From: Hylemonella sp. UBA2468
GTDB taxonomy: Bacteria; Pseudomonadota; Gammaproteobacteria; Burkholderiales; Burkholderiaceae_C
Length of the DNA stretch: 13,600 nt
Direction: 5' to 3'
NCBI GenBank assembly: GCA_002342165.1
Contig: DDPM01000078.1
Location: forward strand, 311 to 13,910
Shown here: piece by piece, positions 7,448 through 13,600 of the stretch
Layout of the letters: every line of letters starts with the position of its first letter
Position numbering within the stretch: the stretch's first letter is position 1
Program-made: the position numbers and the translations under genes
The notes under the pieces: model-generated
Database searches by the model: none
What the model was told of the DNA's origin: nothing
The model's input: the letters and a program-made list of their open reading frames with translations, nothing else

Positions 7448-7474
7448 GGCAGAGGCATCTCAGTACACTCTGCC
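7448..7474 (+). promoter_or_regulatory. Perfect inverted repeat in the dcd/iorA divergent region (candidate operator or leader hairpin)
   Basis: GGCAGAG (7448-7454) and CTCTGCC (7468-7474) are exact reverse complements separated by 13 bases, so the arm centres are 20 bp apart, close to two helical turns. The repeat ends 20 bases before the iorA ATG and 9 bases before its ribosome site. A dimeric regulator site is possible, as is an RNA hairpin in the iorA leader. No T-run follows, so it is not a terminator for a plus-strand transcript. Confidence 0.4.
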
Positions 7475-7483
7475 CCCATAACT

Positions 7484-7490
7484 AGAGGAG
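7484..7490 (+). promoter_or_regulatory. Strong ribosome binding site of iorA
   Basis: AGAGGAG lies four bases before the ATG at 7495. It is one of the best Shine-Dalgarno matches in the window and supports this start. Confidence 0.7.
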
Positions 7491-7494
7491 ACAC

Positions 7495-9687
7495 ATGGAA
7501 GTTTCGTTCAGCAAGGAAATCAAGCAACTTGCCCTAGGCCAAGGTCAAATGTTCTATGGCGAAGGCATTTTGGCCATCACCAAGGCATTGCTGCAATCGG
7601 GCGTGTCTTATGTGGGCGGTTACCAAGGGGCTCCGGTTTCGCATTTGCTGGACGTGATGGTGCAAGCCAAACCCTATATGGATGAGCTGGGCGTGCACGT
7701 GGAGGCCTGCTCCAACGAAGCCTCGGCTGCCGCCATGCTCGGAGCCTCCATACATTACCCATTGCGCGGTGCTGTGACGTGGAAATCGATAGTGGGCACC
7801 AACGTCGCAGCAGATGCCTTGAGCAATTTAGCCTCCCCCGGTGTGACCGGTGGCGTATTGATTGTGCTGGGAGAAGACTACGGCGAAGGTGCCAGCGTGA
7901 TTCAGGAGCGCAGCCACGCCTATGCCCAAAAATCGTGCATGGTCCTGCTGGACCCCCGACCCGATTTGTCTCGCATGGTGGATTTGGTGGAGCAGGGCTT
8001 TAGGCTTTCAGAGGCCTCCAACATGCCCGCCATGATGGAACTGCGCATCCGTGCCTGCCATGTAAGGGGCAGTTTTGAGTGCAAAGACAACCAGCTGCCT
8101 GCCATTTCCACCCAAAACCTCATGACCGAGCCAGGCACCTTCAATTACATGAAGCTGGCCCACCCACCGGTGACCTTCAGGCAAGAAAAACTCAAAATTG
8201 AGCATCGTCTGCCGGCTGCACGCCGCTTCATCGTGGAACACCATCTCAACGACCTGCTGGACGGCCCGCGCACGGAGCTGGGCATCATCGTTCAAGGTGG
8301 GCTTCACAACAGCCTGGTGCGCGCGCTGCAGTTGTTTGGCTTGGCCGACGCTTTTGGAAACAGCCTCATTCCGCTGCTGGTGCTCAACGTCACCTACCCA
8401 CTGGTACCCGAGCAGGTGTGCGAATTTGCCCTCGGCAAGCAGGCGGTGCTGGTGGTGGAAGAAGGCCAGCCCGAGTACATCGAGCATGAAATTGCCACCT
8501 ACCTGCGCCGGCGCGACATCCAAACCGCGCTGCACGGCAAAGACGTGTTGCCCAGCGGCGGCGAATACAGCGTTGAGGTCTTGACGCAAGGGCTGCTGAA
8601 CTTTTTGACCCAGCACGCCCCCGATGTGGACGCCGCCCCAGCCCAGTGCTGGCTGCACACCAACCAACAACGTCGACTGGCGGTGAGTCAAGCCATTGGG
8701 CGCATGCAAGTTCCTACGGGCACTGCGCCGGGCACCTTGCCCGCTCGCCCGCCAGGCATGTGCATAGGCTGCCCCGAGCGGCCTGTGTTTTCAGCGCTCA
8801 AGCTGGCACAGCAGCAAGTGGGCCAAGTTCATGTGGCGGGTGACATTGGCTGCCATGCCTTGGCCACGTTTGAACCGTTTTCGGTAGGCCACTCCATTTT
8901 GGGCTATGGCATGAGCTTGGCCAGCCGTGCGGGCGTGTCGCCCATGATGCAGCGGCGGGTGCTATCCATCATGGGCGACGGCGGCTTTTGGCACAACGGC
9001 CTGCTCACCGGCGTGCAATCGGCGTTATTTAACGGCGACGACGCGGTCCTGTTGATATTCAAAAACGGCTATACCTCCGCCACCGGTACCCAAGACATCA
9101 TTTCCACTCCCGATGAGGCACTTAAAAACGCCACCGCTGACAAGCAAAAAAGTCTGACCGCATCCAACCTAACTATTGAAGACACCCTCAAGGGCTTGGG
9201 CGTTAAGTGGCTGCGCACGGTGCACACCTACCGGGTTGAAGACATGCGTCAAACCCTCATCGAGGCCTTTACTTCAAGCTTTAATGGCTTGAAGGTGATC
9301 GTGGCTGAGGGCGAATGCCAACTGGAACGCCAACGCCGCATCAAGCCTTGGTTGGCCAGTTTGCTCAAACAAGGCAAGCGGGTGGTGCGGGTGAAGTACG
9401 GCGTGGACGAAGACGTGTGCAATGGCGACCACGCCTGCATCCGCCTCTCGGGCTGCCCTACCCTGACCCTGAAAGACAACCCCGACCCCCTCAAAGTAGA
9501 CCCCGTTGCGACCGTGATCGACGGCTGTGTGGGCTGTGGCCTTTGTGGCGAAAACGCCCATGCCGCCACACTGTGTCCCAGTTTTTACCGGGCCGAAGTG
9601 GTGCAAAACCCGCACAGCTTAGAGCGCTGGTGGGCAGGTGTGCGCCAAAAAATGGTTCAGGCCTTGCAACCTGCGCAGACGACATGA
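7495..9687 (+). CDS. iorA: Indolepyruvate ferredoxin oxidoreductase, alpha subunit (IorA)
   Basis: This 730-residue subunit has the 2-oxoacid:acceptor oxidoreductase layout: an N-terminal pyrimidine-binding domain (about 15-200, YVGGYQGAPVSHLLDVM and EACSNEASAAAM), a middle domain (about 255-375), the thiamine-diphosphate domain (about 420-610; GMCIGCPERP, GDIGCHAL, metal site GDGGFWHNG 494-502 with NGY at 524-526), and a C-terminal ferredoxin-like domain (about 637-700). With IorB it should oxidatively decarboxylate indolepyruvate or related arylpyruvates to the aryl-acetyl-CoA, reducing ferredoxin; substrate choice is inferred from family. The second iron-sulfur motif is canonical at its start, CVGCGLC (678-684), with a final CP at 694. 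The first reads CNGDHAC (642-648), with Asp645 where Cys is usual, then CP at 654. No ferredoxin gene is visible nearby. ATGA overlap with iorB. Confidence 0.9.
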   Translation: MEVSFSKEIKQLALGQGQMFYGEGILAITKALLQSGVSYVGGYQGAPVSHLLDVMVQAKPYMDELGVHVEACSNEASAAAMLGASIHYPLRGAVTWKSIVGTNVAADALSNLASPGVTGGVLIVLGEDYGEGASVIQERSHAYAQKSCMVLLDPRPDLSRMVDLVEQGFRLSEASNMPAMMELRIRACHVRGSFECKDNQLPAISTQNLMTEPGTFNYMKLAHPPVTFRQEKLKIEHRLPAARRFIVEHHLNDLLDGPRTELGIIVQGGLHNSLVRALQLFGLADAFGNSLIPLLVLNVTYPLVPEQVCEFALGKQAVLVVEEGQPEYIEHEIATYLRRRDIQTALHGKDVLPSGGEYSVEVLTQGLLNFLTQHAPDVDAAPAQCWLHTNQQRRLAVSQAIGRMQVPTGTAPGTLPARPPGMCIGCPERPVFSALKLAQQQVGQVHVAGDIGCHALATFEPFSVGHSILGYGMSLASRAGVSPMMQRRVLSIMGDGGFWHNGLLTGVQSALFNGDDAVLLIFKNGYTSATGTQDIISTPDEALKNATADKQKSLTASNLTIEDTLKGLGVKWLRTVHTYRVEDMRQTLIEAFTSSFNGLKVIVAEGECQLERQRRIKPWLASLLKQGKRVVRVKYGVDEDVCNGDHACIRLSGCPTLTLKDNPDPLKVDPVATVIDGCVGCGLCGENAHAATLCPSFYRAEVVQNPHSLERWWAGVRQKMVQALQPAQTT

Positions 9688-11315
9688 GCACTGCCCCCCT
9701 TACCTCACCCATCACCCTGCTCATTTGCGCCCTGGGTGGTGAGGGCGGCGGCGTGCTGTCAGAGTGGCTGATGGAGGTGGCCCAGCTCAGTGGCTATGCC
9801 GCGCAAAGCACCTCCATTCCCGGCGTGGCGCAGCGCACAGGGGCCACCACTTATTACGTGGAAGTGTTTCCTAAACCGCTGTCTGAACTGCAAGGTCAAA
9901 AGCCAGTGTTAAGCCTTTACCCAGTACCGGGCATGCTGGATGTGCTGATTTCTTCTGAACTGCTGGAAACGGCGCGGCAAATCAGCTTGGGCATGACCAG
10001 CCCCGAGCGCACCCAAATCATCAGCTCCAGTGCGCGCAGCCTGACCACCTTGGAACGCATGCAGCCTTCTGACGGCCGGCTCGACAGCGCTGCCCTGCTG
10101 CAACTGGTGCGCGACCACAGCCAAGAACACCACGTGCTCGATATGGGCGAGCTGTCCAAACAGGCAGGCACCATTGTCAGCGCGGTCATGCTCGGCGCGC
10201 TGGCGGCTAGCGACATGTTTCCTTTTCCGCGCTCGGCATACCAAACGGCGATTCAGAGTGGAGGCAGTACCGCCGCAGCCAGCTGGCGCGGCTTTGAATT
10301 GGGTTGGGCAAAGGTGCAAGAGCAGCGCAGCCAGCTGCAGCGGGTGCGCGAGAGCCTTCAAAGCACCAGCGTTTTAGGCGCCATGCCTTCAAACACCCTA
10401 GCCAACCCACAAGCCTCGGCCGACGACACCCAGTGGATGAAGCTCTGGCTGGAGCCGTTTCCCTCCCCCTTGCACGACATGATCAAGCTGGGGCTGGCGC
10501 GTTTGGTGGATTACCAAGGCCGCGCCTATGCCAAGCTCTACATCGATCGTTTGCAGCAAGTTCAAGCAGCTGAACAGGCTGCCGACCCGCAACTGCAGCA
10601 CGGCTGGTCCACCACCCGCGAGATGGCCCGTTGGTTGGCACTGTGGATGGCGTTTGACGACATCGTGCGGGTGGCCGATCTGAAAAGCCGCCCCAGCCGA
10701 ATGGCCCGCGTGCAGCAAGAAGTCAAGTCTGGCCCAAAAGATTTGTTGTACGTGTACGACCACTTCAAGCCCGGTATCCCAGAGTTGGCGGGCTTGCTGC
10801 CCAAGGTGCTGGCCCAACCGCTGCTGCGCTGGGACCGCTCCCGCGCGGCTCAAGGACGCACGCCTTGGGCCTTGCCCCTGAAAATTGGCACCCATTCCGT
10901 AAGCGGCATGTTGGCCTTGCGCACTTTGGCCAGCTTCAAAGCTCTGCGCCCTTGGAGCAGCCGCTACGCCACAGAGCAAGCGCTGATCAACGAATGGCTG
11001 CAAGCCGTGGTGACCAGCACCCGAGCCCAATGGGCCAGCGGGCACGAGGTAGCTCTTTGCGGCCAACTCATCAAAGGCTATGGCAGCACCAACGAACGCG
11101 GCAAAGACCATCTGCTGCATGTGGTGCGGCACTTGAGCGCGGCCACCCTGGCCTCACCCGAAATTAAAGCCACCGCACTGCGCGAAGCCCGCTTGGCGGC
11201 GCTTGCCGACGAAAGCGGCAAACAGCTCGACCAGACCCTGCTGCGGCACGGCGCACCCGTCCGAAACATTGCGCCCCAGCCCATACGATGGATGCGCAAA
11301 CCCAAAGCCACCTGA
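9684..11315 (+). CDS. iorB: Indolepyruvate oxidoreductase beta subunit with large C-terminal extension (IorB)
   Basis: From the ATG overlapping the iorA stop, the product is 543 residues. The frame stays open upstream to 9315, but that part lies inside iorA and is only a shadow. The N-terminal 200 residues are the 2-oxoacid:ferredoxin oxidoreductase gamma-type domain, with the glycine-rich ALGGEGGGVLSEWL (17-30), the SIPGVAQRTGATTYYV box (44-59) and VDVLIS-like MLDVLISSELLE (84-95). Residues from about 200 to 520 form a mostly helical region with WMKLWLEPF, YDHFKPGIPELAG and KGYGSTNERG (464-473). I recognise this as the DUF6537-type domain, found at the end of the large one-chain proteobacterial indolepyruvate oxidoreductases; its role is not known to me. 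Archaeal IorB is only about 200 residues. No ribosome site, so coupling to iorA is likely. Cytoplasmic partner of IorA. Confidence 0.88.
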   Translation: MSTAPLTSPITLLICALGGEGGGVLSEWLMEVAQLSGYAAQSTSIPGVAQRTGATTYYVEVFPKPLSELQGQKPVLSLYPVPGMLDVLISSELLETARQISLGMTSPERTQIISSSARSLTTLERMQPSDGRLDSAALLQLVRDHSQEHHVLDMGELSKQAGTIVSAVMLGALAASDMFPFPRSAYQTAIQSGGSTAAASWRGFELGWAKVQEQRSQLQRVRESLQSTSVLGAMPSNTLANPQASADDTQWMKLWLEPFPSPLHDMIKLGLARLVDYQGRAYAKLYIDRLQQVQAAEQAADPQLQHGWSTTREMARWLALWMAFDDIVRVADLKSRPSRMARVQQEVKSGPKDLLYVYDHFKPGIPELAGLLPKVLAQPLLRWDRSRAAQGRTPWALPLKIGTHSVSGMLALRTLASFKALRPWSSRYATEQALINEWLQAVVTSTRAQWASGHEVALCGQLIKGYGSTNERGKDHLLHVVRHLSAATLASPEIKATALREARLAALADESGKQLDQTLLRHGAPVRNIAPQPIRWMRKPKAT

Positions 11316-11343
11316 ACCCAAGCTATATAAAACCTAAACCACC

Positions 11344-11349
11344 GAGGAG
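11344..11349 (+). promoter_or_regulatory. Ribosome binding site fixing the Bug protein start
   Basis: GAGGAG lies seven bases before the ATG at 11357. This favours 11357 over the upstream in-frame ATG at 11288, which lies inside iorB and would put 23 non-signal residues before the leader. Confidence 0.7.
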
Positions 11350-11356
11350 ATCCACC

Positions 11357-12412
11357 ATGAAAACCCTAAACCTGTTCGTGCAAGCTCTGCGCCTGGCGCA
11401 AGGCAGACCGCTACACAACCCAATCTCGGCCGCCACGCGGTGCGCATTGATCTGTGCAGTGTTCACAACATTTTTCGCTGCTGCCGTTTTGGCACCATCC
11501 AAGGCTTGGGCGCAAGCTTGGCCTGCCAAACCAGTCAAAGTGGTGGTGAACTTTCCGCCCGGCGGCGCTGCTGACCAAATTGCCCGTGCCATTTCACTGC
11601 CCCTGCAAGAATCCTTAGGCCAGCCCGTGGTCGTGGAGAACCGTGGCGGCGCCAACGGCAATGTGGGTGGTGAAGTGGTGGCCAAATCGGCCGCGGACGG
11701 CTACACCCTGCTCATGAGCTCAGGGGGCATGGTGTCGGTCAACCCGCATATTTACGCCAAGATGGCGTTTGACCCTGCCAAAGACCTGACGCCCGTGGCC
11801 TCAGCTGCACGTGTGTTGGTTTTTTTGGTCAGCCGCCCAGAAGTGCCTGGCGCCAACATCAAAGACTTTATCGCCCACGTAAAGGCTAACCCCGGCCGTC
11901 TGTCTTACGGCTCAGCCGGCAACGGCAGCTCGCCCCACTTGGCCGGTGAAATGTTCAAAAGCCAAGCCCAACTGTTTGCCGTGCACGTCCCTTACCGTGG
12001 CGCTGCACCTGCGCTTCAAGACTTGTTGGCCGGTCAGATTGACTATTACTTTGACCCAGGTATTGGCCTGAACCAGGTGCGGGCCGGCAAACTGCGCTTG
12101 CTGGCAGTGGGCAGCCCTAAAAGATCACCCCTGTTCCCCGAGGTGCCCACCTTGGAAGAGGCTGGCTTGAAAGGCTTTGACGCCGACACGGTTTTTGGCT
12201 TTTACGCGCCCACGGGCACACCCGCTGCCGTGGTGGAGCGTCTGAACCGCGAGATCAACCGCATTTTGAGTACGCCAGCAATCAAAGACCGCATTGCAGC
12301 CTTGGGGGGTGAAGCCTTGCCGCTTACGCCCGCGCAATTTGGCGCCAAGGCCCTCGAAGATTCCAAGCGGTTTGGCGCCATCATCAAAGAGCGCAACATC
12401 ACAGGTGACTGA
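11357..12412 (+). CDS. Bug/TctC-family periplasmic solute-binding protein
   Basis: The 351-residue protein is a tripartite-tricarboxylate-transporter-type binding protein. A long leader (hydrophobic core about 29-47, cleavage likely AWA-QA near residue 52) directs it to the periplasm. Family motifs follow: WPAKPVKVVVNFPPGGAADQ over 55-74, ENRGGANGNVG (94-104), ADGYTLL (113-119), GSAGNGSSPHLAGE (185-198), HVPYRGAAPALQDLLAGQID (210-229) and FAPTGTP-like FYAPTGTP (282-289). These loops bind carboxylates in Bug proteins with known structure. No TctA/TctB membrane genes are nearby, the usual orphan situation in Burkholderiales. Its position 41 bases after iorB suggests co-transcription, so an aromatic acid related to the IorAB substrate is a reasonable but unproven ligand. 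The first 25 residues of the leader are unusually long and polar for a Sec signal. Confidence 0.88.
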   Translation: MKTLNLFVQALRLAQGRPLHNPISAATRCALICAVFTTFFAAAVLAPSKAWAQAWPAKPVKVVVNFPPGGAADQIARAISLPLQESLGQPVVVENRGGANGNVGGEVVAKSAADGYTLLMSSGGMVSVNPHIYAKMAFDPAKDLTPVASAARVLVFLVSRPEVPGANIKDFIAHVKANPGRLSYGSAGNGSSPHLAGEMFKSQAQLFAVHVPYRGAAPALQDLLAGQIDYYFDPGIGLNQVRAGKLRLLAVGSPKRSPLFPEVPTLEEAGLKGFDADTVFGFYAPTGTPAAVVERLNREINRILSTPAIKDRIAALGGEALPLTPAQFGAKALEDSKRFGAIIKERNITGD

Positions 12413-12442
12413 AATTTATTTGTACATTTACGTACTTTTGTG

Positions 12443-12460
12443 TCCTTGTCCATCCTTGTC
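12443..12460 (+). repeat. 8-bp direct repeat at 10-bp period upstream of the methyltransferase gene
   Basis: TCCTTGTC occurs at 12443-12450 and again at 12453-12460, so the copies lie on the same helical face. It sits in the 63-base AT-rich gap between the Bug gene and the methyltransferase gene, ending just before the ribosome site. It could be a regulator site or chance. No confident -10/-35 pair is visible in this gap. Confidence 0.4.
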
Positions 12461-12475
12461 ACTTAGGAACCCCTC

Positions 12476-13348
12476 ATGAAATCCTCCATTCGATTTTCTC
12501 GTTCGCTTGCCCACGGTTTGGCTTTGTTGGTCTGTTTGGCATGGGGCAGCTCCTCCTTGACTGCACTTGCGCAAACCAAGGCTGACTCCACCTACCAACC
12601 CCAAGTTTGGCAAGCGGGTAAAGACGTGGTGTGGGTCCCCACACCTGACGAGCTTGTGACCAAAATGCTGCAAACCGCCAAAGTCACCAAAGACGATCTG
12701 GTTTACGACCTGGGCGCTGGCGACGGAAAAATTGCCATTGCCGCAGGTTTGGAATTTGGTGCTCGGGCAATAGGCATTGAATACAACCCCGACATGGCGG
12801 CTTTTGCCCAGCGCAATGTGGAGCGCGCGGGAGTGGCGGATAGGGTGCGCATCATCCGTGGCGACATATTTGTCGAGGACTTCAGCCAAGCCACCGTGGT
12901 GACCATGTATTTGTTGCCCGAGCTCAACCTGCGCTTGCGCCCCACACTTCTCAAAATGAAGCCCGGCACCCGTTTGGTCACCAACTCCTTCAGCATGGGC
13001 GACTGGGAACCCGACCAAATCATCCGCACCAGCCAAAACAGCGGTTACTTTTGGATCGTCCCAGCGCAAGTGCAGGGTCGCTGGAACCTCAACGGCATAG
13101 ACGGTAACCCCGTGGTCAGCCTGGATTTGCAACAACGCTACCAGCATGTGGGCGGCACCATCACCATTGGCAAACTGGCACCACAAACCCTGTTGACCCC
13201 TGAACTGCAGGGCGACCAGCTGCGTTTTCGCTTTGTTGACACTCAAAACCGCTTGCAAACAGTCAAGGCCACCATCCGCGGCGACCAGCTCGAAGGTGAA
13301 GTGGGCCATTCGTTTAGCAAAAGCAGCTTTAAGGGCAGCCGCCCATGA
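12476..13348 (+). CDS. Class I SAM-dependent methyltransferase with an apparent export signal
   Basis: The 290-residue protein begins with a Sec-like signal: basic residues at 2, 6 and 9, a hydrophobic core LALLVCLAWG (15-24) and cleavage site TALA-QT near 33. Cys20 lacks a proper lipobox. Residues about 50-180 are a seven-strand methyltransferase fold: WVPTPDELVTKML (53-65), motif I VYDLGAGDGKI (77-87), acidic strand-2 end GIEYNP (100-105), RGDIF (128-132) and VVTMYLLPEL (141-150). The pattern recalls the FAM173/Dot1-like lysine methyltransferase group, from memory only. Residues about 195-290 look strand-rich and I do not recognise them. A SAM enzyme outside the cytoplasm would lack its co-substrate, so either the segment is a retained membrane anchor, or the fold has another job. 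AGGA at 12465-12468 supports the start. The stop overlaps the permease start (ATGA). Confidence 0.82.
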   Translation: MKSSIRFSRSLAHGLALLVCLAWGSSSLTALAQTKADSTYQPQVWQAGKDVVWVPTPDELVTKMLQTAKVTKDDLVYDLGAGDGKIAIAAGLEFGARAIGIEYNPDMAAFAQRNVERAGVADRVRIIRGDIFVEDFSQATVVTMYLLPELNLRLRPTLLKMKPGTRLVTNSFSMGDWEPDQIIRTSQNSGYFWIVPAQVQGRWNLNGIDGNPVVSLDLQQRYQHVGGTITIGKLAPQTLLTPELQGDQLRFRFVDTQNRLQTVKATIRGDQLEGEVGHSFSKSSFKGSRP

Positions 13349-13600
13349 CAGGCGCAGCGGCGCCTGGTTCCCAGGCTGCTAGCTCTACCAACACCCCTCC
13401 GACCACACCTGGATCCGCTTTCACTTCTCCCGCCCCCAGACTGAGTCCTGCCACGGCGGTGGCCATCATTGTGGGTATCGTCATTGGTGCCGGCATCTTC
13501 AAAACCCCTTCTATGGTGGCGGGCGCCATGGGCGATGTGGGTTGGATTTATGCCGCTTGGGTGGCAGGAGCCCTGATTTCCATTGCCGGCGCGTTGAGTT
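13345..13600 (+). CDS. APC-superfamily amino acid permease, N-terminal part (partial)
   Basis: The frame from the ATG at 13345 is open to the window edge (85 codons). After a roughly 33-residue Ala/Pro/Ser/Thr-rich cytoplasmic tail comes the first APC membrane helix with its signature AVAIIVGIVIGAGIFKTPSM (residues 37-56), where the GxGIF-type break binds the amino acid backbone, and then helix 2 (WIYAAWVAGALISIAGAL). This is typical of LeuT-fold amino acid/polyamine permeases in the inner membrane. Substrate cannot be told from this fragment. The start overlaps the methyltransferase stop and has no ribosome site of its own, so the two are probably translated together. Two overlapping hairpins lie in its first 11 codons. 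No other ATG occurs before helix 1, so the tail is likely real. Confidence 0.85.
   Translation, partial: MTGAAAPGSQAASSTNTPPTTPGSAFTSPAPRLSPATAVAIIVGIVIGAGIFKTPSMVAGAMGDVGWIYAAWVAGALISIAGALS
13349..13376 (+). promoter_or_regulatory. Two overlapping, mutually exclusive hairpins after the permease start codon
   Basis: Hairpin 1 pairs CAGGCGC (13349-13355) with GCGCCTG (13360-13366) across a 4-base loop. Hairpin 2 pairs GCCTGG (13362-13367) with CCAGGC (13371-13376) across a 3-base loop. Both stems are perfect and share 13362-13366, so only one can form at a time. Hairpin 1 starts one base after the ATGA junction. This resembles a switch that tunes permease translation, but no ligand or leader peptide is evident. 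Confidence 0.45.

Noticed and set aside
6843..7448. Plus-strand open frame of 201 codons spanning dcd, and another (6178-6780) opposite the helicase.
   Set aside because: Both are antisense to highly conserved genes; their sequences are rich in His/Gly/Val in the way antisense frames are.
9315..9683. Upstream extension of the iorB frame, giving 666 residues.
   Set aside because: It overlaps the iron-sulfur domain of iorA by over 360 bases. The ATG at 9684 coincides with the iorA stop and starts the recognisable domain.
10398..11132. Long minus-strand open frame (244 codons) inside iorB, with similar ones at 8008-8709 and 9909-10361.
   Set aside because: These lie opposite conserved coding sequence, have no recognisable domains or good starts, and are typical shadows in a GC-rich genome.
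11324..11329. TATATA between iorB and the Bug gene as a -10 promoter element.
   Set aside because: There is no matching -35 sequence at 16-18 bases, and the short gap fits co-transcription better.
11288..11356. Upstream start for the Bug protein.
   Set aside because: It lies partly inside iorB, adds polar residues before the leader, and ignores the GAGGAG ribosome site for 11357.
12533..12538. Possible lipoprotein cysteine (Cys20) in the methyltransferase leader.
   Set aside because: The residues before it (LLV) do not form a lipobox, since the position before Cys is Val rather than Gly, Ala or Ser, and a good signal peptidase I site follows.
12428..13309. A 293-codon open frame on the minus strand covering almost the whole methyltransferase gene.
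   Set aside because: It is antisense to a gene with clear motifs and signal peptide, its translation matches no family I know, and its length is explained by codon bias of the sense strand.

Overview
The window looks like a chromosomal segment of a betaproteobacterium, most likely Burkholderiales of the Comamonadaceae type. The base composition is moderately GC-rich, genes are tightly packed, and ATGA stop/start overlaps are frequent. The gene set fits: a separate ccmG-ccmH-ccmI block, a Bug-type solute-binding protein, an ApaH with the GDxQG variant, and a proteobacterial indolepyruvate oxidoreductase pair. The taxonomic placement is inferred from style and gene content, not from a search. 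I see no insertion sequence, phage gene, CRISPR array, tRNA or rRNA, and no gap over about 110 bases lacks a gene.

Layout. Positions 1-2259 (+) are the end of a cytochrome c maturation operon: the ccmF tail, ccmG (periplasmic thioredoxin), ccmH (LRCxxC heme-handling thioredoxin partner) and ccmI (TPR apocytochrome chaperone). A YdcF/ElyC/SanA-type DUF218 membrane protein follows at 2295-3104 (+). It converges, with a 4-base overlap, on a CNNM/CorC-type membrane protein (3101-4414, -). That gene is divergent from apaH (4439-5278, +) across only 24 bases. The minus-strand pair dcd then rhlE (7385 down to 5305) overlaps by one base (TAATG).

The plus strand then carries a likely catabolic unit. 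iorA (7495-9687) and iorB (9684-11315) encode a thiamine-diphosphate, iron-sulfur 2-oxoacid oxidoreductase expected to turn arylpyruvates into aryl-acetyl-CoA. They are followed after 41 bases by a Bug/TctC periplasmic binding protein (11357-12412). Next comes an unusual pair: a class I SAM methyltransferase fold preceded by a clear Sec-type signal peptide (12476-13348), translationally coupled to an APC-family permease (13345 to the window edge).

Most of the window is ordinary housekeeping. The points most worth a second look are: the apparently exported methyltransferase coupled to a permease; two mutually exclusive perfect hairpins just after that permease's start codon; a CxxDxxC (Asp for Cys) iron-sulfur motif in IorA; a perfect 7+7 inverted repeat in the dcd/iorA divergent region; and a 15-bp in-frame tandem duplication in ccmG.
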